64,000 bases of DNA. Source: Hyphomicrobium sp. 99 (lineage in GTDB: Bacteria > Pseudomonadota > Alphaproteobacteria > Rhizobiales > Hyphomicrobiaceae). Shown here in pieces: positions 52,953 through 62,669 of the stretch (position 1 is the stretch's first letter; the number at the start of each line of letters is the position of its first letter). Location of the stretch: assembly GCF_000384335.2 (NCBI RefSeq), contig NZ_KQ031382.1, positions 62,001 to 126,000 of the forward strand, given 5' to 3'. Under the pieces are notes generated by a model. It had not been told where the DNA came from. It was given only the letters and a program-made list of their open reading frames with translations, and searched no databases. Made by a program: the position numbers and the translations under genes.

Positions 52953-54668
52953 TTAAGGCGACGGCTTCGCCGTCTGCTGAGAGCCGGTCGCAATCGATGA
53001 TTTGAGTTGGGATTCGAGACCGGCCAGCGCAGTATCGACACTGACCCGCGCCGCGACTTTATCGAGAAATGGCCGCGCCGCTTCCTGCGCCTTTGGCGAA
53101 AGCTCCTTTGCGGCCTCCAGAACATCGGGCAAACGCCCGTCGTTCAACGCGACCTGCATGCGCCCGACGATAGCCTCGGTGCTCTTGTCGTCTGCCTTCA
53201 AATCTACACGGCGGACGCGAACAACCGATTTTGCGCCGGCCCAGAGCCGATCGACGACGGTCGCATTCTCGGGCTCCGCGTCAGCATCGATAGCGTTGTC
53301 GGCGGCAGTTCTGAAATCTTTGTTGAGTTCTGCGAGCGAGGGAACTCCGGTATCTTTCAATCTATCGAGAGCCGAGAGATCGACAGCATTGCCCGCGACT
53401 TTCTTCACATCAGCAAGCTGACTCGAGAAGTTCTGCCCGCTATCGAGCGCACGCCGCAAATTCTGCAGTTCGAGTGCGAGCACGACGCGTTCGGCACTCT
53501 GCTTCCGCTCCGCATCTCCCTGGACGACACCCTGAACACTCTTTTCAAGAGCAGCCGTTCGGTCTGACAAAGGCTGAACCGCGGCCGCAATATCCGCCGG
53601 TTTGGCAGCAGCAGTTCTCAGGCCCTCGAAGGCGGTCTTGAGGCTCTGCGTCTCATCCTGAGCGACCTTCAGATCCGCCGCGACATGATCAGTCGCAGTT
53701 TTCACCGCCCCGATTTCCGTCTCGATGCGAACGTTGTCCGTCTTGAGCCCCGCGACGTCCTTGTCGATGCGTTGCGTCCCAGCGCGCGCCGCTTCGCTCG
53801 CTTCCGTCGCCGCCTGCACGCGACCCTCGACGTCCTTGGCGACGCTGACGCGCAAAGCGGTGAGTTGCGTCGAAAGGCTGGTTTCAAGATCGGAGATTTT
53901 GCCGGTCAACGCCGCGAGTTGCTCGATGCGATTGGCATTGGGATCATTGACGCCCGCGTCGGCAAGCGCCTTGAGCTTATCTTCGACTTTGGCGATCCGC
54001 TCGATGAGCTGCGTCGATCCAGCGTCCGAGGCCGCCGACGCGAGCGCCGCCTTCGTTTCCGCAACGAGGCGACTCTGGCTTTCCGTGATCGCGGGAATTT
54101 TCTTCGTCGTCGACTCGAGATCGGAGAGGCGGAATTCGATGTTGCTCAAGTCCGGCTGAGGCACGGGAGTGCTCTGCTTCTTCTCGACGTCGGCCAAGCG
54201 CTGCGAGAAAGCCGCAACCTCATCTTCCGAACGTATGATCCCGAGCTGCGGAAGCGCCCATTGATAGGCGAACAGCGCAAGAGCGCCACCGACGATGCCC
54301 GCCGCGAGATGACTGAAGAAACCGCCTCTCTTTCGGACGACGATATCATCATCGTCATCATCGTCGGGCGCGCTGCTAGCACCCGACGTGGAAGCAGAGG
54401 CGGCAGCCGACGATGCCGATGACGACTTCGCGTTATCGTTTTTCAGAAATCTCGGCGTCGAAGTGTCGGCCTTCGCTTGGGCGTCAGCAGGCTTCTCCGC
54501 ATAGGATCGCGCCGCTGCGGGAAGAGGCACGTCGGCGCCGGGGGCCTTTGCACCCGCCTTCGATGAGTCACTTTTCGCCGTGGTTTCAACCTCGGTCGCC
54601 TTGAGGTCGAGCGTCGCGTACGGCCGTTTACCGGCGTTTGATCCTGCACTCGATTTGTCGTCTGCCAT
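52953..54668 (-). CDS. Mitofilin/Mic60-like inner-membrane coiled-coil protein
   Basis: A 571-residue protein. The start is the ATG (MADDKSSAGS) with GGAGG upstream; an earlier frame begins 21 codons before without a site. Order: disordered N-terminus with a run of eight Asp (about 104-111), one membrane helix (FFSHLAAGIVGGALALFAYQW, about 115-138), a long coiled coil (about 140-440), and a C-terminal mitofilin-like helical end (ELNKDFRTAADNAIDADAEP, VVRVRRVDLKADDKSTEAIV, ALNDGRLPDVLEAAKELSPKAQEAARPFLDKV). This COG4223-type gene between hemD and hemY is the alphaproteobacterial Mic60, which shapes membrane invaginations in relatives. Confidence 0.85.
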   Translation of the reverse strand: MADDKSSAGSNAGKRPYATLDLKATEVETTAKSDSSKAGAKAPGADVPLPAAARSYAEKPADAQAKADTSTPRFLKNDNAKSSSASSAAASASTSGASSAPDDDDDDDIVVRKRGGFFSHLAAGIVGGALALFAYQWALPQLGIIRSEDEVAAFSQRLADVEKKQSTPVPQPDLSNIEFRLSDLESTTKKIPAITESQSRLVAETKAALASAASDAGSTQLIERIAKVEDKLKALADAGVNDPNANRIEQLAALTGKISDLETSLSTQLTALRVSVAKDVEGRVQAATEASEAARAGTQRIDKDVAGLKTDNVRIETEIGAVKTATDHVAADLKVAQDETQSLKTAFEGLRTAAAKPADIAAAVQPLSDRTAALEKSVQGVVQGDAERKQSAERVVLALELQNLRRALDSGQNFSSQLADVKKVAGNAVDLSALDRLKDTGVPSLAELNKDFRTAADNAIDADAEPENATVVDRLWAGAKSVVRVRRVDLKADDKSTEAIVGRMQVALNDGRLPDVLEAAKELSPKAQEAARPFLDKVAARVSVDTALAGLESQLKSSIATGSQQTAKPSP

Positions 54669-54799
54669 CGAAGCTTTAGCCTCCACACGGAACTCGCGTA
54701 TGCCACCTGATCCCGGCCAATAGCCGGGCATTCAGCCAAAATTTTTATCTGTTGAGAGAGCTCTGAAGCCGGGCATCTAACCGGCCGATACGCGCCTTA

Positions 54800-55525
54800 T
54801 TACTCCGCTTTCGAATTTGCCGCGAGACGTTTTACAAGAGCAATCATTTCTTCAAGATTAGGATATGAAGCCACTAGAACGTTACAGGCTTTTTCCGGTT
54901 GCCCCAAGGCCTCAGCCACCCGCTCGGAAAGACAGAGATGGGTTACGCCGGAAAGTTGTACCGGCGGCGATAGATTGGCGACGAGGCGTGCCCAGGTCTG
55001 AGCCGTGCGCGGCGACATCAGCGTGACGGCGTCGATATTGCCGTTTTGAAGCGCTTTGATGACCGCCGGATTTAAATGTTCAGCGGCGACAGACCGGTAG
55101 GCATTCGCTGCCCTGACGTGGATGCCCGCTTCCGCCAGCGCCCCTTCGATATCGAAGGCAACGACGTCGCCTCGAAGATAAACCGGACGTGCGCCGAGTT
55201 CCGCCCGCCGCGAAGCGAGAATGGGCACGAGCTCCGACCCCGTTCCCGGACCTTCGATGACTTTCGTGAAACCTATTTCCCGGGCCGCCGCAGCCGTTCC
55301 GGGCCCGACAACGAAAAGCGGCAGATCGGTTGCGGACTTCAGGGCCTCCGACAACGCGTTGCGGCTTGTCGCGATCAGCGCGGTCGCACCACGAAGAATG
55401 TCCTCTGGAATAGCCTCCGGCACGATCTCGATCAGCGGCGCGAGCGTTACACGCCAGCCCAGCGCTTCAATGCGCGACTTGAGCGGCTCGGCATCGCCAG
55501 CTGGCCGCGTGACGACGACATGCAT
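54800..55525 (-). CDS. hemD: Uroporphyrinogen-III synthase
   Basis: A 241-residue enzyme that cyclises hydroxymethylbilane to uroporphyrinogen III in the tetrapyrrole path. The sequence has the HemD two-domain pattern (VVTRPAGDAEPLKSRIEALG at the start; FVVGPGTAAAAREIGF; VDAVTLMSPRTAQTWARL; CLSERVAEAL). Its ATG shares a base with the hemC stop (TGATG), so it is translated right after hemC. Confidence 0.92.
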   Translation of the reverse strand: MHVVVTRPAGDAEPLKSRIEALGWRVTLAPLIEIVPEAIPEDILRGATALIATSRNALSEALKSATDLPLFVVGPGTAAAAREIGFTKVIEGPGTGSELVPILASRRAELGARPVYLRGDVVAFDIEGALAEAGIHVRAANAYRSVAAEHLNPAVIKALQNGNIDAVTLMSPRTAQTWARLVANLSPPVQLSGVTHLCLSERVAEALGQPEKACNVLVASYPNLEEMIALVKRLAANSKAE

Positions 55526-56490
55526 CAGGCGTTCGTTCGAACAAGAATGGCAGGATCAGCCTCTGTAAGAATTTCATCCGCTGCGGCAAGGCCGAGATCG
55601 AAGGCATCCTCCGGCGAGCCGCTTCGCGTAACGTCGTAACTTCTGCTGCCGTCCACCGACAGAATTTGCCCGCGAAAGACCAGCTCGCCAGCGTTGATCA
55701 CGGCGTGCCCGGCGATGGGTGTGCGGCACGAGCCCTCCATGCGGGCAAGGAACGTACGCTCGGCGGTAGCCGCGACAGCCGTTTCCGGGTCGTTCAACGG
55801 CGCGATCAGCCCCGCCGTCGCCTCATCCCCGTCGCGAATTTCGAGCGCGATCACACCCTGCGCCACCGCGGGCAGCATGTGCTCGATTGAAACCGGCGCC
55901 GTAATGCGATCCTGCATCCCGAGCCGCTTCAAACCCGCAACAGCGAGAAATGTCGCCTCGGCGACGCCTTCCTCGAGCTTGCGAAGCCGCGTCTGCACGT
56001 TGCCGCGAAATTCGACGACCCGAAGATCCGGCCGGGCATTCAGGACTTGCGCCTTCCGTCGCAGCGATGACGTGCCGACAACCGCATTCAACGGCAGCGA
56101 ATTGAAATCCGCGTGCCGCAACGAAATGAAGGCATCGCGCGGGTCTTCGCGCGGCAGCACGGCGCCGACGACGAGCCCGTCGGGAAGAACCGTCTGCATG
56201 TCCTTCATCGAATGGACGCCGACATCGACCTCATTCGACAGCAGGGCATCTTCGATTTCTTTGGTAAAAAGCCCTTTGCCGCCAACATCGGCCAGCGGCC
56301 GATCGAGCACACGATCCCCCGTCGTCTTGATGACGTTGATGGTAATGGCGCTCTCCGGCAGTCCATGCGCGGCCATCAGGCGCGCCCTCACTTCGTGCGC
56401 CTGGGCAAGCGCCAAAGGCGAACCACGAGTTCCGATACGAATGCGCGTCGCTTGCAAAAAGGTCTCTCCGGATGCTAGGCGGGCGCTCAT
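55525..56490 (-). CDS. hemC: Hydroxymethylbilane synthase (porphobilinogen deaminase)
   Basis: A 321-residue cytosolic enzyme that polymerises porphobilinogen to hydroxymethylbilane. Diagnostic are RIGTRGSPLALAQAHEVRARL, DVGVHSMKDMQTVLPDGL, the Arg-rich substrate site GTSSLRRKAQVLNARPDL and the dipyrromethane-cofactor Cys in ARMEGSCRTPIAGHA. Divergent from tsaD with about 95 bp between. hemC beside tsaD-gpsA is a conserved order in many Alphaproteobacteria. Confidence 0.96.
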   Translation of the reverse strand: MSARLASGETFLQATRIRIGTRGSPLALAQAHEVRARLMAAHGLPESAITINVIKTTGDRVLDRPLADVGGKGLFTKEIEDALLSNEVDVGVHSMKDMQTVLPDGLVVGAVLPREDPRDAFISLRHADFNSLPLNAVVGTSSLRRKAQVLNARPDLRVVEFRGNVQTRLRKLEEGVAEATFLAVAGLKRLGMQDRITAPVSIEHMLPAVAQGVIALEIRDGDEATAGLIAPLNDPETAVAATAERTFLARMEGSCRTPIAGHAVINAGELVFRGQILSVDGSRSYDVTRSGSPEDAFDLGLAAADEILTEADPAILVRTNA

Positions 56491-56584
56491 GTCCGTGTTT
56501 CCGGTAGGAGTGCCGTTATTCGGGCGATACTAATGCTCCAAAGGCGCGCGAATTCCAACCTCGCGCCGGCAAGTTCCTGAACAT

Positions 56585-57688
56585 ATGGCTGAGCTTACCG
56601 ATTTTGCGCCCGCTCCCGTGCTCGTTCTGGGCATAGAGACGAGCTGCGACGAAACTGCCGCCGCCGTCGTGGCACGCGACGCCGCGGGCACCGGGCGCAT
56701 CTTATCTAATGTGGTGCTTTCCCAATTCGAAAGTCACGCCCTCTATGGCGGTGTCGTCCCGGAAATCGCTGCCCGCGCCCACACCGAATGCCTCGACATT
56801 CTCATTCGGAAGGCTCTGGAAGAAGCAGGCGTTGCCTTAAGTGACCTCTCGGCCGTCGCGGCGTCGACCGGACCGGGCCTCATTGGCGGCCTGATCGTGG
56901 GCGCGACCAGCGGCAAGGCCCTGGCGCTCGCGACCGGCATTCCCTTCCTCGCCATCAACCATCTCGAAGCCCACGCCCTGACTGCCGGCCTGACCGAAGG
57001 CATGCGCCCTCCCTACCTCATGCTTCTGGTATCGGGCGGACATACCCAGTTGCTCTGGGTCGAAGGCGTCGGCCGTTACCGCCGGCTCGCGACGACGATC
57101 GACGATGCGATCGGCGAAGCCTTCGACAAAACGGCAAAGTTGCTGGGGCTGCCCATGCCCGGTGGCCCAGCGGTCGAACGCGCCGCCCTGCAAGGCAATC
57201 CGCGCCGGTTCAACCTGCCCCGGCCGATGATGGGACGCGAAGACCCCCATTTTTCGTTTGCTGGCCTGAAGACGGCGGTGCGCCACGCCGCCGCAAAGAT
57301 CTCACCGCTTTCGGAGCAGGATATCGCCGACCTTTGCGCGTCGTTTCAGGCGGCCGTTTGTGACAGCGTCGCCGACCGGGTGCGATTGGCGATCCGCAGC
57401 ATCCTTCCACTGTTGCCCGACGACGCACCCCGAAACTTCGTCGCCGCAGGCGGCGTCGCCGCCAATAAAGCCTTGCGAACGACGCTCGTCGGAATAGCAG
57501 CGGAGTTCGGCTTCGCTTTCCGTGCGCCACCGCTCGAACTCTGCACCGACAACGGCGCCATGATAGCCTGGGCTGGAGCAGAACGTTTGGCAGCAAGCCT
57601 CGTCGATGGCCTCGACGCACCCGTAAAACCGCGCTGGCCGCTTGATCCCGACGCGGCGAAGGCAGCTGGCGCGGGCGTCAAAGCCTAA
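56585..57688 (+). CDS. tsaD: tRNA N6-adenosine threonylcarbamoyltransferase TsaD
   Basis: A 367-residue enzyme that, with TsaB and TsaE, installs the t6A37 modification in ANN-reading tRNAs. It shows [16 protein letters not shown] at the N-terminus, the metal-binding HLEAH ([11 protein letters not shown]), [25 protein letters not shown] and the C-terminal [12 protein letters not shown]. Full family length. It heads a rightward tsaD-gpsA pair with 57 bp between. Confidence 0.97.
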   Translation: MAELTDFAPAPVLVLGIETSCDETAAAVVARDAAGTGRILSNVVLSQFESHALYGGVVPEIAARAHTECLDILIRKALEEAGVALSDLSAVAASTGPGLIGGLIVGATSGKALALATGIPFLAINHLEAHALTAGLTEGMRPPYLMLLVSGGHTQLLWVEGVGRYRRLATTIDDAIGEAFDKTAKLLGLPMPGGPAVERAALQGNPRRFNLPRPMMGREDPHFSFAGLKTAVRHAAAKISPLSEQDIADLCASFQAAVCDSVADRVRLAIRSILPLLPDDAPRNFVAAGGVAANKALRTTLVGIAAEFGFAFRAPPLELCTDNGAMIAWAGAERLAASLVDGLDAPVKPRWPLDPDAAKAAGAGVKA

Positions 57689-57745
57689 GAGCAGCGCCAG
57701 TCAAAATGCCGTGCTAAACTAAAAAAATTGGATCCGGGGGCACGT

Positions 57746-58741
57746 GTGCAAATCAAGTCGGTGAGCATTGTGGGCGGCGGCGCGTGGGGCACGGCGCTCG
57801 CGCAGACGTTGGCGCATAGCCAGATGAAGGTCACGCTGTGGGCGCGCGAGACCGAGGTCGTCGAGGACATCAACGTGCGGCACGTAAACCGGACGTTCCT
57901 CCCCGGCGTCAGCCTCAATCCCGAGATCCGCGCCACACCCGACCTTCTCGCCGCGGCAGCTTCGGACGCCATCCTGGCCGTCGTCCCCGCACAGCATTTG
58001 CGCAGCGTCATCGGCAAGCTCGGAAAGCAACTGGCCCAAAACACGCCCGTCATCATCTGCGCGAAGGGCATCGAGGAAGCGTCGGGCCGCTTCATGGGCG
58101 ATGTCCTGGAAGAAACGGCACCCCAAGTGCTGCGCGCAGTTCTCTCGGGGCCGAGTTTCGCAGCCGATGTCGCGCGCGGGCTGCCCTCGGCACTGACACT
58201 CGCCTGTCGCAACGAAACCGTCGGCCGCGCGCTGACCGCCGCACTCTCCTCTCGCCAGATGCGTCTCTATTGGTCGAACGATGTGCTCGGCGCGGAACTC
58301 GGGGGCGCCGTGAAGAATGTGCTCGCCATCGCAGCCGGCATCGTCGAAGGCCGCGGCCTCGGAGCGAGCGCCCATGCCGCAATCGTCACCCGCGGATTTG
58401 CCGAACTTCGCCGCTTCGGCGAGGCAATGGGCGCACGGCCCGAAACCCTGCTCGGCCTCTCCGGCCTCGGGGATCTCATCCTGACGTGCGGAAGCGCCCA
58501 GTCGCGCAACATGTCGCTCGGACGTGCCCTCGGAGAAGGCCGGAGCCTCAGCGAGTTCCTAGGTGCGCGCGTGACTGTTGCCGAAGGCGTTTATACCTGC
58601 GCCGCACTCGTTCGCCTCGCGCGCGAGAAAGGCGTCGAAATGCCGATCGCCGAAGCCGTGCATGGGATCATCCAAGGCCGGCTTCAAGTCGATGAAGCGA
58701 TTACAGCGCTGATGCAACGGCCGCTGAAGGCCGAAGACTAA
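57746..58741 (+). CDS. gpsA: Glycerol-3-phosphate dehydrogenase [NAD(P)+]
   Basis: A 331-residue enzyme that makes sn-glycerol-3-phosphate from DHAP for phospholipids. It shows the dinucleotide motif VSIVGGGAWGTALAQTLA, VPAQHLRSV, the SGPSFAADVARGLPSALTLA stretch with K in GAVKNVLAIAAGIVEG, and LSGLGDLILTC. The likely start is the GTG at 57746 with GGGGG upstream; a TTG 6 codons earlier is possible. The next 320 bp (58742-59061) hold only the terminator at 58959. Confidence 0.96.
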   Translation: MQIKSVSIVGGGAWGTALAQTLAHSQMKVTLWARETEVVEDINVRHVNRTFLPGVSLNPEIRATPDLLAAAASDAILAVVPAQHLRSVIGKLGKQLAQNTPVIICAKGIEEASGRFMGDVLEETAPQVLRAVLSGPSFAADVARGLPSALTLACRNETVGRALTAALSSRQMRLYWSNDVLGAELGGAVKNVLAIAAGIVEGRGLGASAHAAIVTRGFAELRRFGEAMGARPETLLGLSGLGDLILTCGSAQSRNMSLGRALGEGRSLSEFLGARVTVAEGVYTCAALVRLAREKGVEMPIAEAVHGIIQGRLQVDEAITALMQRPLKAED

Positions 58742-58958
58742 GCGCCTCGCAACGGCATCTTTAGCTGCGACCATTCAGCCTGAATGTCGGCGATAACCCA
58801 GCATCTGTCGATGAATCGGGCGCGAGCAATTCACTTTTTCCGATTTCGAGCGACGGCGAGCTTAACGCCTTTACCGAATATCAAGGCCTTGCTGAGATAA
58901 CGGAGAAACAGGTCGCGGCCTCAAGGTTCGTTGACCACCAAAGTTTCGTGTCGCGTCT

Positions 58959-58997
58959 AAAACCCCATGCTTTTGCGAGCATGGGGTTTTTGTTTTT
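58959..58997 (+). terminator. Rho-independent terminator after gpsA
   Basis: A 13-bp perfect stem (58959-58971 with 58978-58990; arm AAAACCCCATGCT), a 6-nt loop, then TGTTTTTG. It is 220 bp past gpsA. No gene was seen in the interval, so the transcript may carry a long 3' tail. Confidence 0.88.
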
Positions 58998-59061
58998 GTT
59001 GGCGCTGCTTGAGCAACCTGGTGTTTCGCGCTAGCACGAGCCTCTTACATAAAGGCTGAGC

Positions 59062-59502
59062 ATGACCGCCTTCTGGCTCCTGAAATCCGAACCCGACGTC
59101 TTCTCCTGGAACGATCTCGTTTCCCGCGGCAAAAAGGGCGAAGCGTGGGACGGCGTCCGTAACTATCAGGCTCGCAACAACATGCGGGCGATGAAAGTCG
59201 GCGACCTCGGATTTTTCTATCACTCGAACGAAGGCAAAGAGATCGTCGGAATTCTCCGCATCATTGCGCTTGCTCATCCCGAGGCGAAAGACGAGACCGG
59301 CAAGTGGGAATGCGTCGACGTCGCAGCGGTCACACCCGTCCCGAAGCCCGTTGGCCTCGACGCCGTTAAGGCCAACCCCAAGCTTTCAAACATGGTACTC
59401 GCCAACAATTCACGTCTATCGGTCCAGCCCGTGTCCGCCGACGAATGGAAGGAAATCTGCAAAATGGGCGGTGTCGATCTGAAGACGCTCAAGGATCAAT
59501 GA
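59062..59502 (+). CDS. EVE-domain protein (thymocyte nuclear protein 1-like)
   Basis: A 146-residue PUA-like EVE protein: WLLKSEPDVFSWNDLVSRGKKGEAWDGVRNYQARNNMRAMKVGDLGFFYHSNEGKEIVGI is the canonical EVE opening. The fold reads modified bases in DNA or RNA; many family members stand outside restriction systems as housekeeping proteins. Here it overlaps a protein-methyltransferase gene by 4 bp, a native context and not a defence one. The ligand is unknown. Confidence 0.93.
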   Translation: MTAFWLLKSEPDVFSWNDLVSRGKKGEAWDGVRNYQARNNMRAMKVGDLGFFYHSNEGKEIVGILRIIALAHPEAKDETGKWECVDVAAVTPVPKPVGLDAVKANPKLSNMVLANNSRLSVQPVSADEWKEICKMGGVDLKTLKDQ

Positions 59503-60167
59503 TCACCCGGCTCGATCCCGCTGATCCTCAAAGCGCAAAACGGTTCATACTCGAAAACACGAAGCCCATCGTCCCGCCCCTGGTCCCCGAAATCACGTTG
59601 CGCCTCGCAGAAGAGTCGCTGCCGATTTGGCAAAAGACCGAGGACGAGCTTGGTGAGCTGAACGTGCCGCCGCCCTATTGGGCTTTTGCCTGGGCCGGAG
59701 GGCAGGCCGTCAGCCGCTACCTGCTCGATCATTCCGAGATTTGTCGCGGCCGGGCCGTTCTGGATATCGGTGCGGGCTCTGGAATTTCCGCCATTGCAGC
59801 CGCCATGTCAGGCGCCACATCCGTCCTCGCCGCAGATATCGACGGATTGGCGATCGCGGCCTCCGCCATTAACGCCGAGGCGAACGGGGTCGCCATCGAA
59901 ACGACCGATGCCGATCTCCTGGGCGGCGAGCCCCCGCCCGAAAGCGTCATTATAGTGGGCGACCTCTTTTACGAGCGCCAGCTCGCAACCCGCGTCATTG
60001 AGTACATAGACCGGGCGAAGGAACGCGGATGCCTAATTTACATCGGTGATCCGCGCCGAAGCTATTTTCCCGAAAACCGATTTACACCGCTAGCAGAATA
60101 TCAGGTGCCGGTAACGCGCGAACTCGAGGATTACGACATCAAGCGGACGACCGTCTGGGGTGCATAG
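59499..60167 (+). CDS. Class I SAM-dependent methyltransferase, ETF-beta lysine methyltransferase-like
   Basis: A 222-residue methyltransferase starting at the ATG overlapping the EVE-gene stop (ATGA). The SAM motif I is VLDIGAGSGISAIAAAMSGA, motif II ADIDGLAIAASAINAEANGV, and the post-motif element VIIVGDLFYERQL. The aromatic substrate region PPPYWAFAWAGGQAVSRYLL is typical of the METTL20/ETFBKMT group, whose alphaproteobacterial members methylate electron-transfer flavoprotein beta. It could act on a related lysine; I am fairly sure of the group, less of the substrate. Confidence 0.85.
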   Translation: MITRLDPADPQSAKRFILENTKPIVPPLVPEITLRLAEESLPIWQKTEDELGELNVPPPYWAFAWAGGQAVSRYLLDHSEICRGRAVLDIGAGSGISAIAAAMSGATSVLAADIDGLAIAASAINAEANGVAIETTDADLLGGEPPPESVIIVGDLFYERQLATRVIEYIDRAKERGCLIYIGDPRRSYFPENRFTPLAEYQVPVTRELEDYDIKRTTVWGA

Positions 60168-60317
60168 CGGAACTTGCGGCAGTGCGATATTGAACCACAA
60201 ACTTTTTGGGCGGGACGACAATAGGTCAACCATCGATCATGTTGTGAACCGGCGCTCGCCACAGCATAATAGGGAAAATGGCCGCGTCTCAGACGGCCAA
60301 TCGGAGGAGCGCTTCTA

Positions 60318-62264
60318 ATGTCGGACAAAGTCTACGCCGTGCCCCCCCAGTGGGCGGAGCGGGCTTATATTAACGCAGATTCCTATAGCACGATGTATGA
60401 TCGGTCCGTAGCCGACCCTGAGGGATTCTGGTCGGACGCCGGCAAACGCATCGATTGGATCAAGCCCTATACGCGGGCGAAGAATACGAGCTTTGCGCCC
60501 GGCAACGTCGACATCCGATGGTACGAAGACGGTACGCTTAACGTATCGGCCAACTGCATCGACCGCCATTTGGAAAAGCGCGGCGACAAAGTTGCGATCA
60601 TCTGGGAAGGCGACAATCCGAACGAGAGCGAACAAATCACGTATCGCCAGCTCCACGACCGCGTGCAGCGTTTCGCCAACGTGCTGAAGAAGCACGGCGT
60701 CCAAAAGGGCGACCGCGTCACGATCTATCTGCCGATGATTCCCGAAGCAGCCTACGCCATGCTCGCCTGCACGCGGATCGGCGCCATTCATTCGATCGTC
60801 TTCGGCGGGTTTTCACCTGACAGCCTTCAAAACCGCATCGAAGACGCGAACTCGAAGCTCATCATCACAGCCGATGAAGCTCTTCGCGCCGGTAAAACAG
60901 TTCCCTTGAAGAAGAACGCCGATGCGGCGCTCGCGAAATGCAGCGGCGACGAAAAGATGCTCGTCGTCCGCCGTACGGGCAATCCCGTTCCGTGGACAGA
61001 GGGCCGCGATTTCTGGCTGCATGAAGAGCTTGCGACCGTCCCCGCGGAATGCAAGCCGGTGGAAGTGCGTGCCGAAGACCCGCTGTTCATTCTCTACACG
61101 TCGGGTTCGACAGGAAAGCCGAAGGGCGTCGTGCATACGACGGGCGGATATCTCGTCTATGCCTCGATGACTCACCAATACGTTTTCGACTATCAGGAAG
61201 ACGATATCTATTGGTGCACCGCGGACGTCGGCTGGGTAACCGGGCACAGCTACATCGTCTATGGGCCGCTTGCGAACGGCGCGACGACGCTGATGTTCGA
61301 AGGCGTGCCGACTTATCCAAATGCATCGCGGTTCTGGAACGTCGTCGACAAGTGGAAAGTCACGATTTTCTACACGGCGCCGACAGCAATTCGCTCGTTG
61401 ATGGGTGCAGGCGACGCGCTCGTCAAATCGACGGACAGGTCCTCCTTGCGCCTTCTGGGTTCAGTGGGCGAACCGATCAATCCCGAAGCCTGGGAGTGGT
61501 ATTATCACGTCGTCGGCGACAGCAGATGCCCGATCGTCGACACGTGGTGGCAAACCGAAACCGGCGGCATACTCATCACGCCGCTTCCCGGCGCCACGGA
61601 TTTGAAACCCGGCTCCGCAACGAAGCCCTTCTTCGGCATTCGTCCCGCCCTCGTTGACGAAAAGGGTCATTTCCTCGGCGGCGAGGCGCAAGGCAATCTC
61701 GTTCTGCTCGACAGCTGGCCAGGTCAATCGCGCACGATCTACGGCGATCATGACCGCTTCGTGCAAACGTACTTCTCCGCCTATCCGGGAATGTACTTCA
61801 CTGGCGACGGCTGCCGCCGCGACAATGACGGTTATTACTGGATCACCGGACGCGTGGACGACGTCATCAACGTCTCCGGCCACCGCATGGGCACGGCCGA
61901 AGTCGAAAGCGCGCTCGTCTCCCATCCGAAGGTCGCAGAAGCCGCCGTCGTCGGCTACCCGCACGACCTCAAGGGCCAGGGCATCTATTGCTACGTGACG
62001 CTCAACATGGGCGAAGATGGTGATGACGCCCTGAGACGAGATCTCGTTGCCCATGTCCGCAGGGAAATCGGTCCGATTGCCTCGCCTGATCTCATCCAGT
62101 TTTCACCGGGTCTGCCGAAGACGCGGTCAGGCAAGATCATGCGCCGCATCTTGAGAAAGATTGCGGAGGATGATTTCGGCAGCTTGGGAGATACCTCTAC
62201 GCTGGCCGATCCGGCCGTCGTCGACGATCTGATCTCCAATCGCCAAAACCGGCGCGTCATCTAG
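60318..62264 (+). CDS. acs: Acetyl-CoA synthetase (AMP-forming)
   Basis: A 648-residue acetate-activating enzyme. It has the AMP-binding P-loop [17 protein letters not shown], the WWQTETGG substrate motif, the [41 protein letters not shown] hinge and the acetylation-site lysine in [18 protein letters not shown] strong CGGAGGAG ribosome site precedes the ATG. It makes acetyl-CoA from acetate for carbon assimilation. Its own transcription unit, ending at the hairpin at 62281. Confidence 0.97.
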   Translation: MSDKVYAVPPQWAERAYINADSYSTMYDRSVADPEGFWSDAGKRIDWIKPYTRAKNTSFAPGNVDIRWYEDGTLNVSANCIDRHLEKRGDKVAIIWEGDNPNESEQITYRQLHDRVQRFANVLKKHGVQKGDRVTIYLPMIPEAAYAMLACTRIGAIHSIVFGGFSPDSLQNRIEDANSKLIITADEALRAGKTVPLKKNADAALAKCSGDEKMLVVRRTGNPVPWTEGRDFWLHEELATVPAECKPVEVRAEDPLFILYTSGSTGKPKGVVHTTGGYLVYASMTHQYVFDYQEDDIYWCTADVGWVTGHSYIVYGPLANGATTLMFEGVPTYPNASRFWNVVDKWKVTIFYTAPTAIRSLMGAGDALVKSTDRSSLRLLGSVGEPINPEAWEWYYHVVGDSRCPIVDTWWQTETGGILITPLPGATDLKPGSATKPFFGIRPALVDEKGHFLGGEAQGNLVLLDSWPGQSRTIYGDHDRFVQTYFSAYPGMYFTGDGCRRDNDGYYWITGRVDDVINVSGHRMGTAEVESALVSHPKVAEAAVVGYPHDLKGQGIYCYVTLNMGEDGDDALRRDLVAHVRREIGPIASPDLIQFSPGLPKTRSGKIMRRILRKIAEDDFGSLGDTSTLADPAVVDDLISNRQNRRVI

Positions 62265-62280
62265 CGCCAACGTCACCGGC

Positions 62281-62311
62281 GGCGGCATCAAAAATCAGAT
62301 GTGATGCCGCC
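62281..62311 (+). terminator. Hairpin between acs and the DUF1674 gene
   Basis: A 10-bp perfect stem GGCGGCATCA / TGATGCCGCC (62281-62290 with 62302-62311) with an 11-nt loop, just past acs. Only CTTCTCC follows, so it is moderate. It overlaps the last codons and stop of the convergent DUF1674 gene. Confidence 0.5.
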
Positions 62312-62533
62312 CTTCTCCCAGTCGCCAAAACGCGTGGGCTCAGGACCTTCTCTGCCGCCCAGCTCACGCGGCGCCTTGGGTTCGGCAGCGATTTTCTGAC
62401 GCCGCTCTTCCGCCTCTGCGAGCGCACGGCGAGCTTCGGGCGTCAGCACGCGCGGAGTGGTCGAATGCGATTGAGCTTCGGCTGACCCTTTATCGCCAGA
62501 CCCGTCGTCGCCTGTCCGATCTTCGGCTGTCAT
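62288..62533 (-). CDS. DUF1674 / succinate dehydrogenase assembly factor 4-like protein
   Basis: An 81-residue small protein. The C-terminal motif PRELGGREGPEPTRFGDWEKGGITSDF is the DUF1674/SdhAF4 signature; in mitochondria SdhAF4 protects or assists the flavinated SdhA subunit during complex II assembly. The preceding 40 residues are charged and helical (ARRALAEAEERRQKIAAEP). The likely start is the ATG of MTAEDRTG; the open frame runs 39 codons further up without support. Convergent with acs. Confidence 0.85.
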   Translation of the reverse strand: MTAEDRTGDDGSGDKGSAEAQSHSTTPRVLTPEARRALAEAEERRQKIAAEPKAPRELGGREGPEPTRFGDWEKGGITSDF

Positions 62534-62669
62534 GTCGAGAAAACGTCCTTTTGGATCGGTTTCGCTGCCTTTTTCGGCGCTCGCCTTTATGGAATTCTTC
62601 AGACACCATATATACGCGACTGTAAGGTTGTAGACTAGCTTCAGGACCACGTGTCGCGAGTATGCTCAA

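Noticed and set aside
59062..60167. EVE-domain protein plus methyltransferase considered as a restriction or modification system
   Set aside because: The methyltransferase belongs to the protein-lysine METTL20-like group and the surroundings are housekeeping genes.
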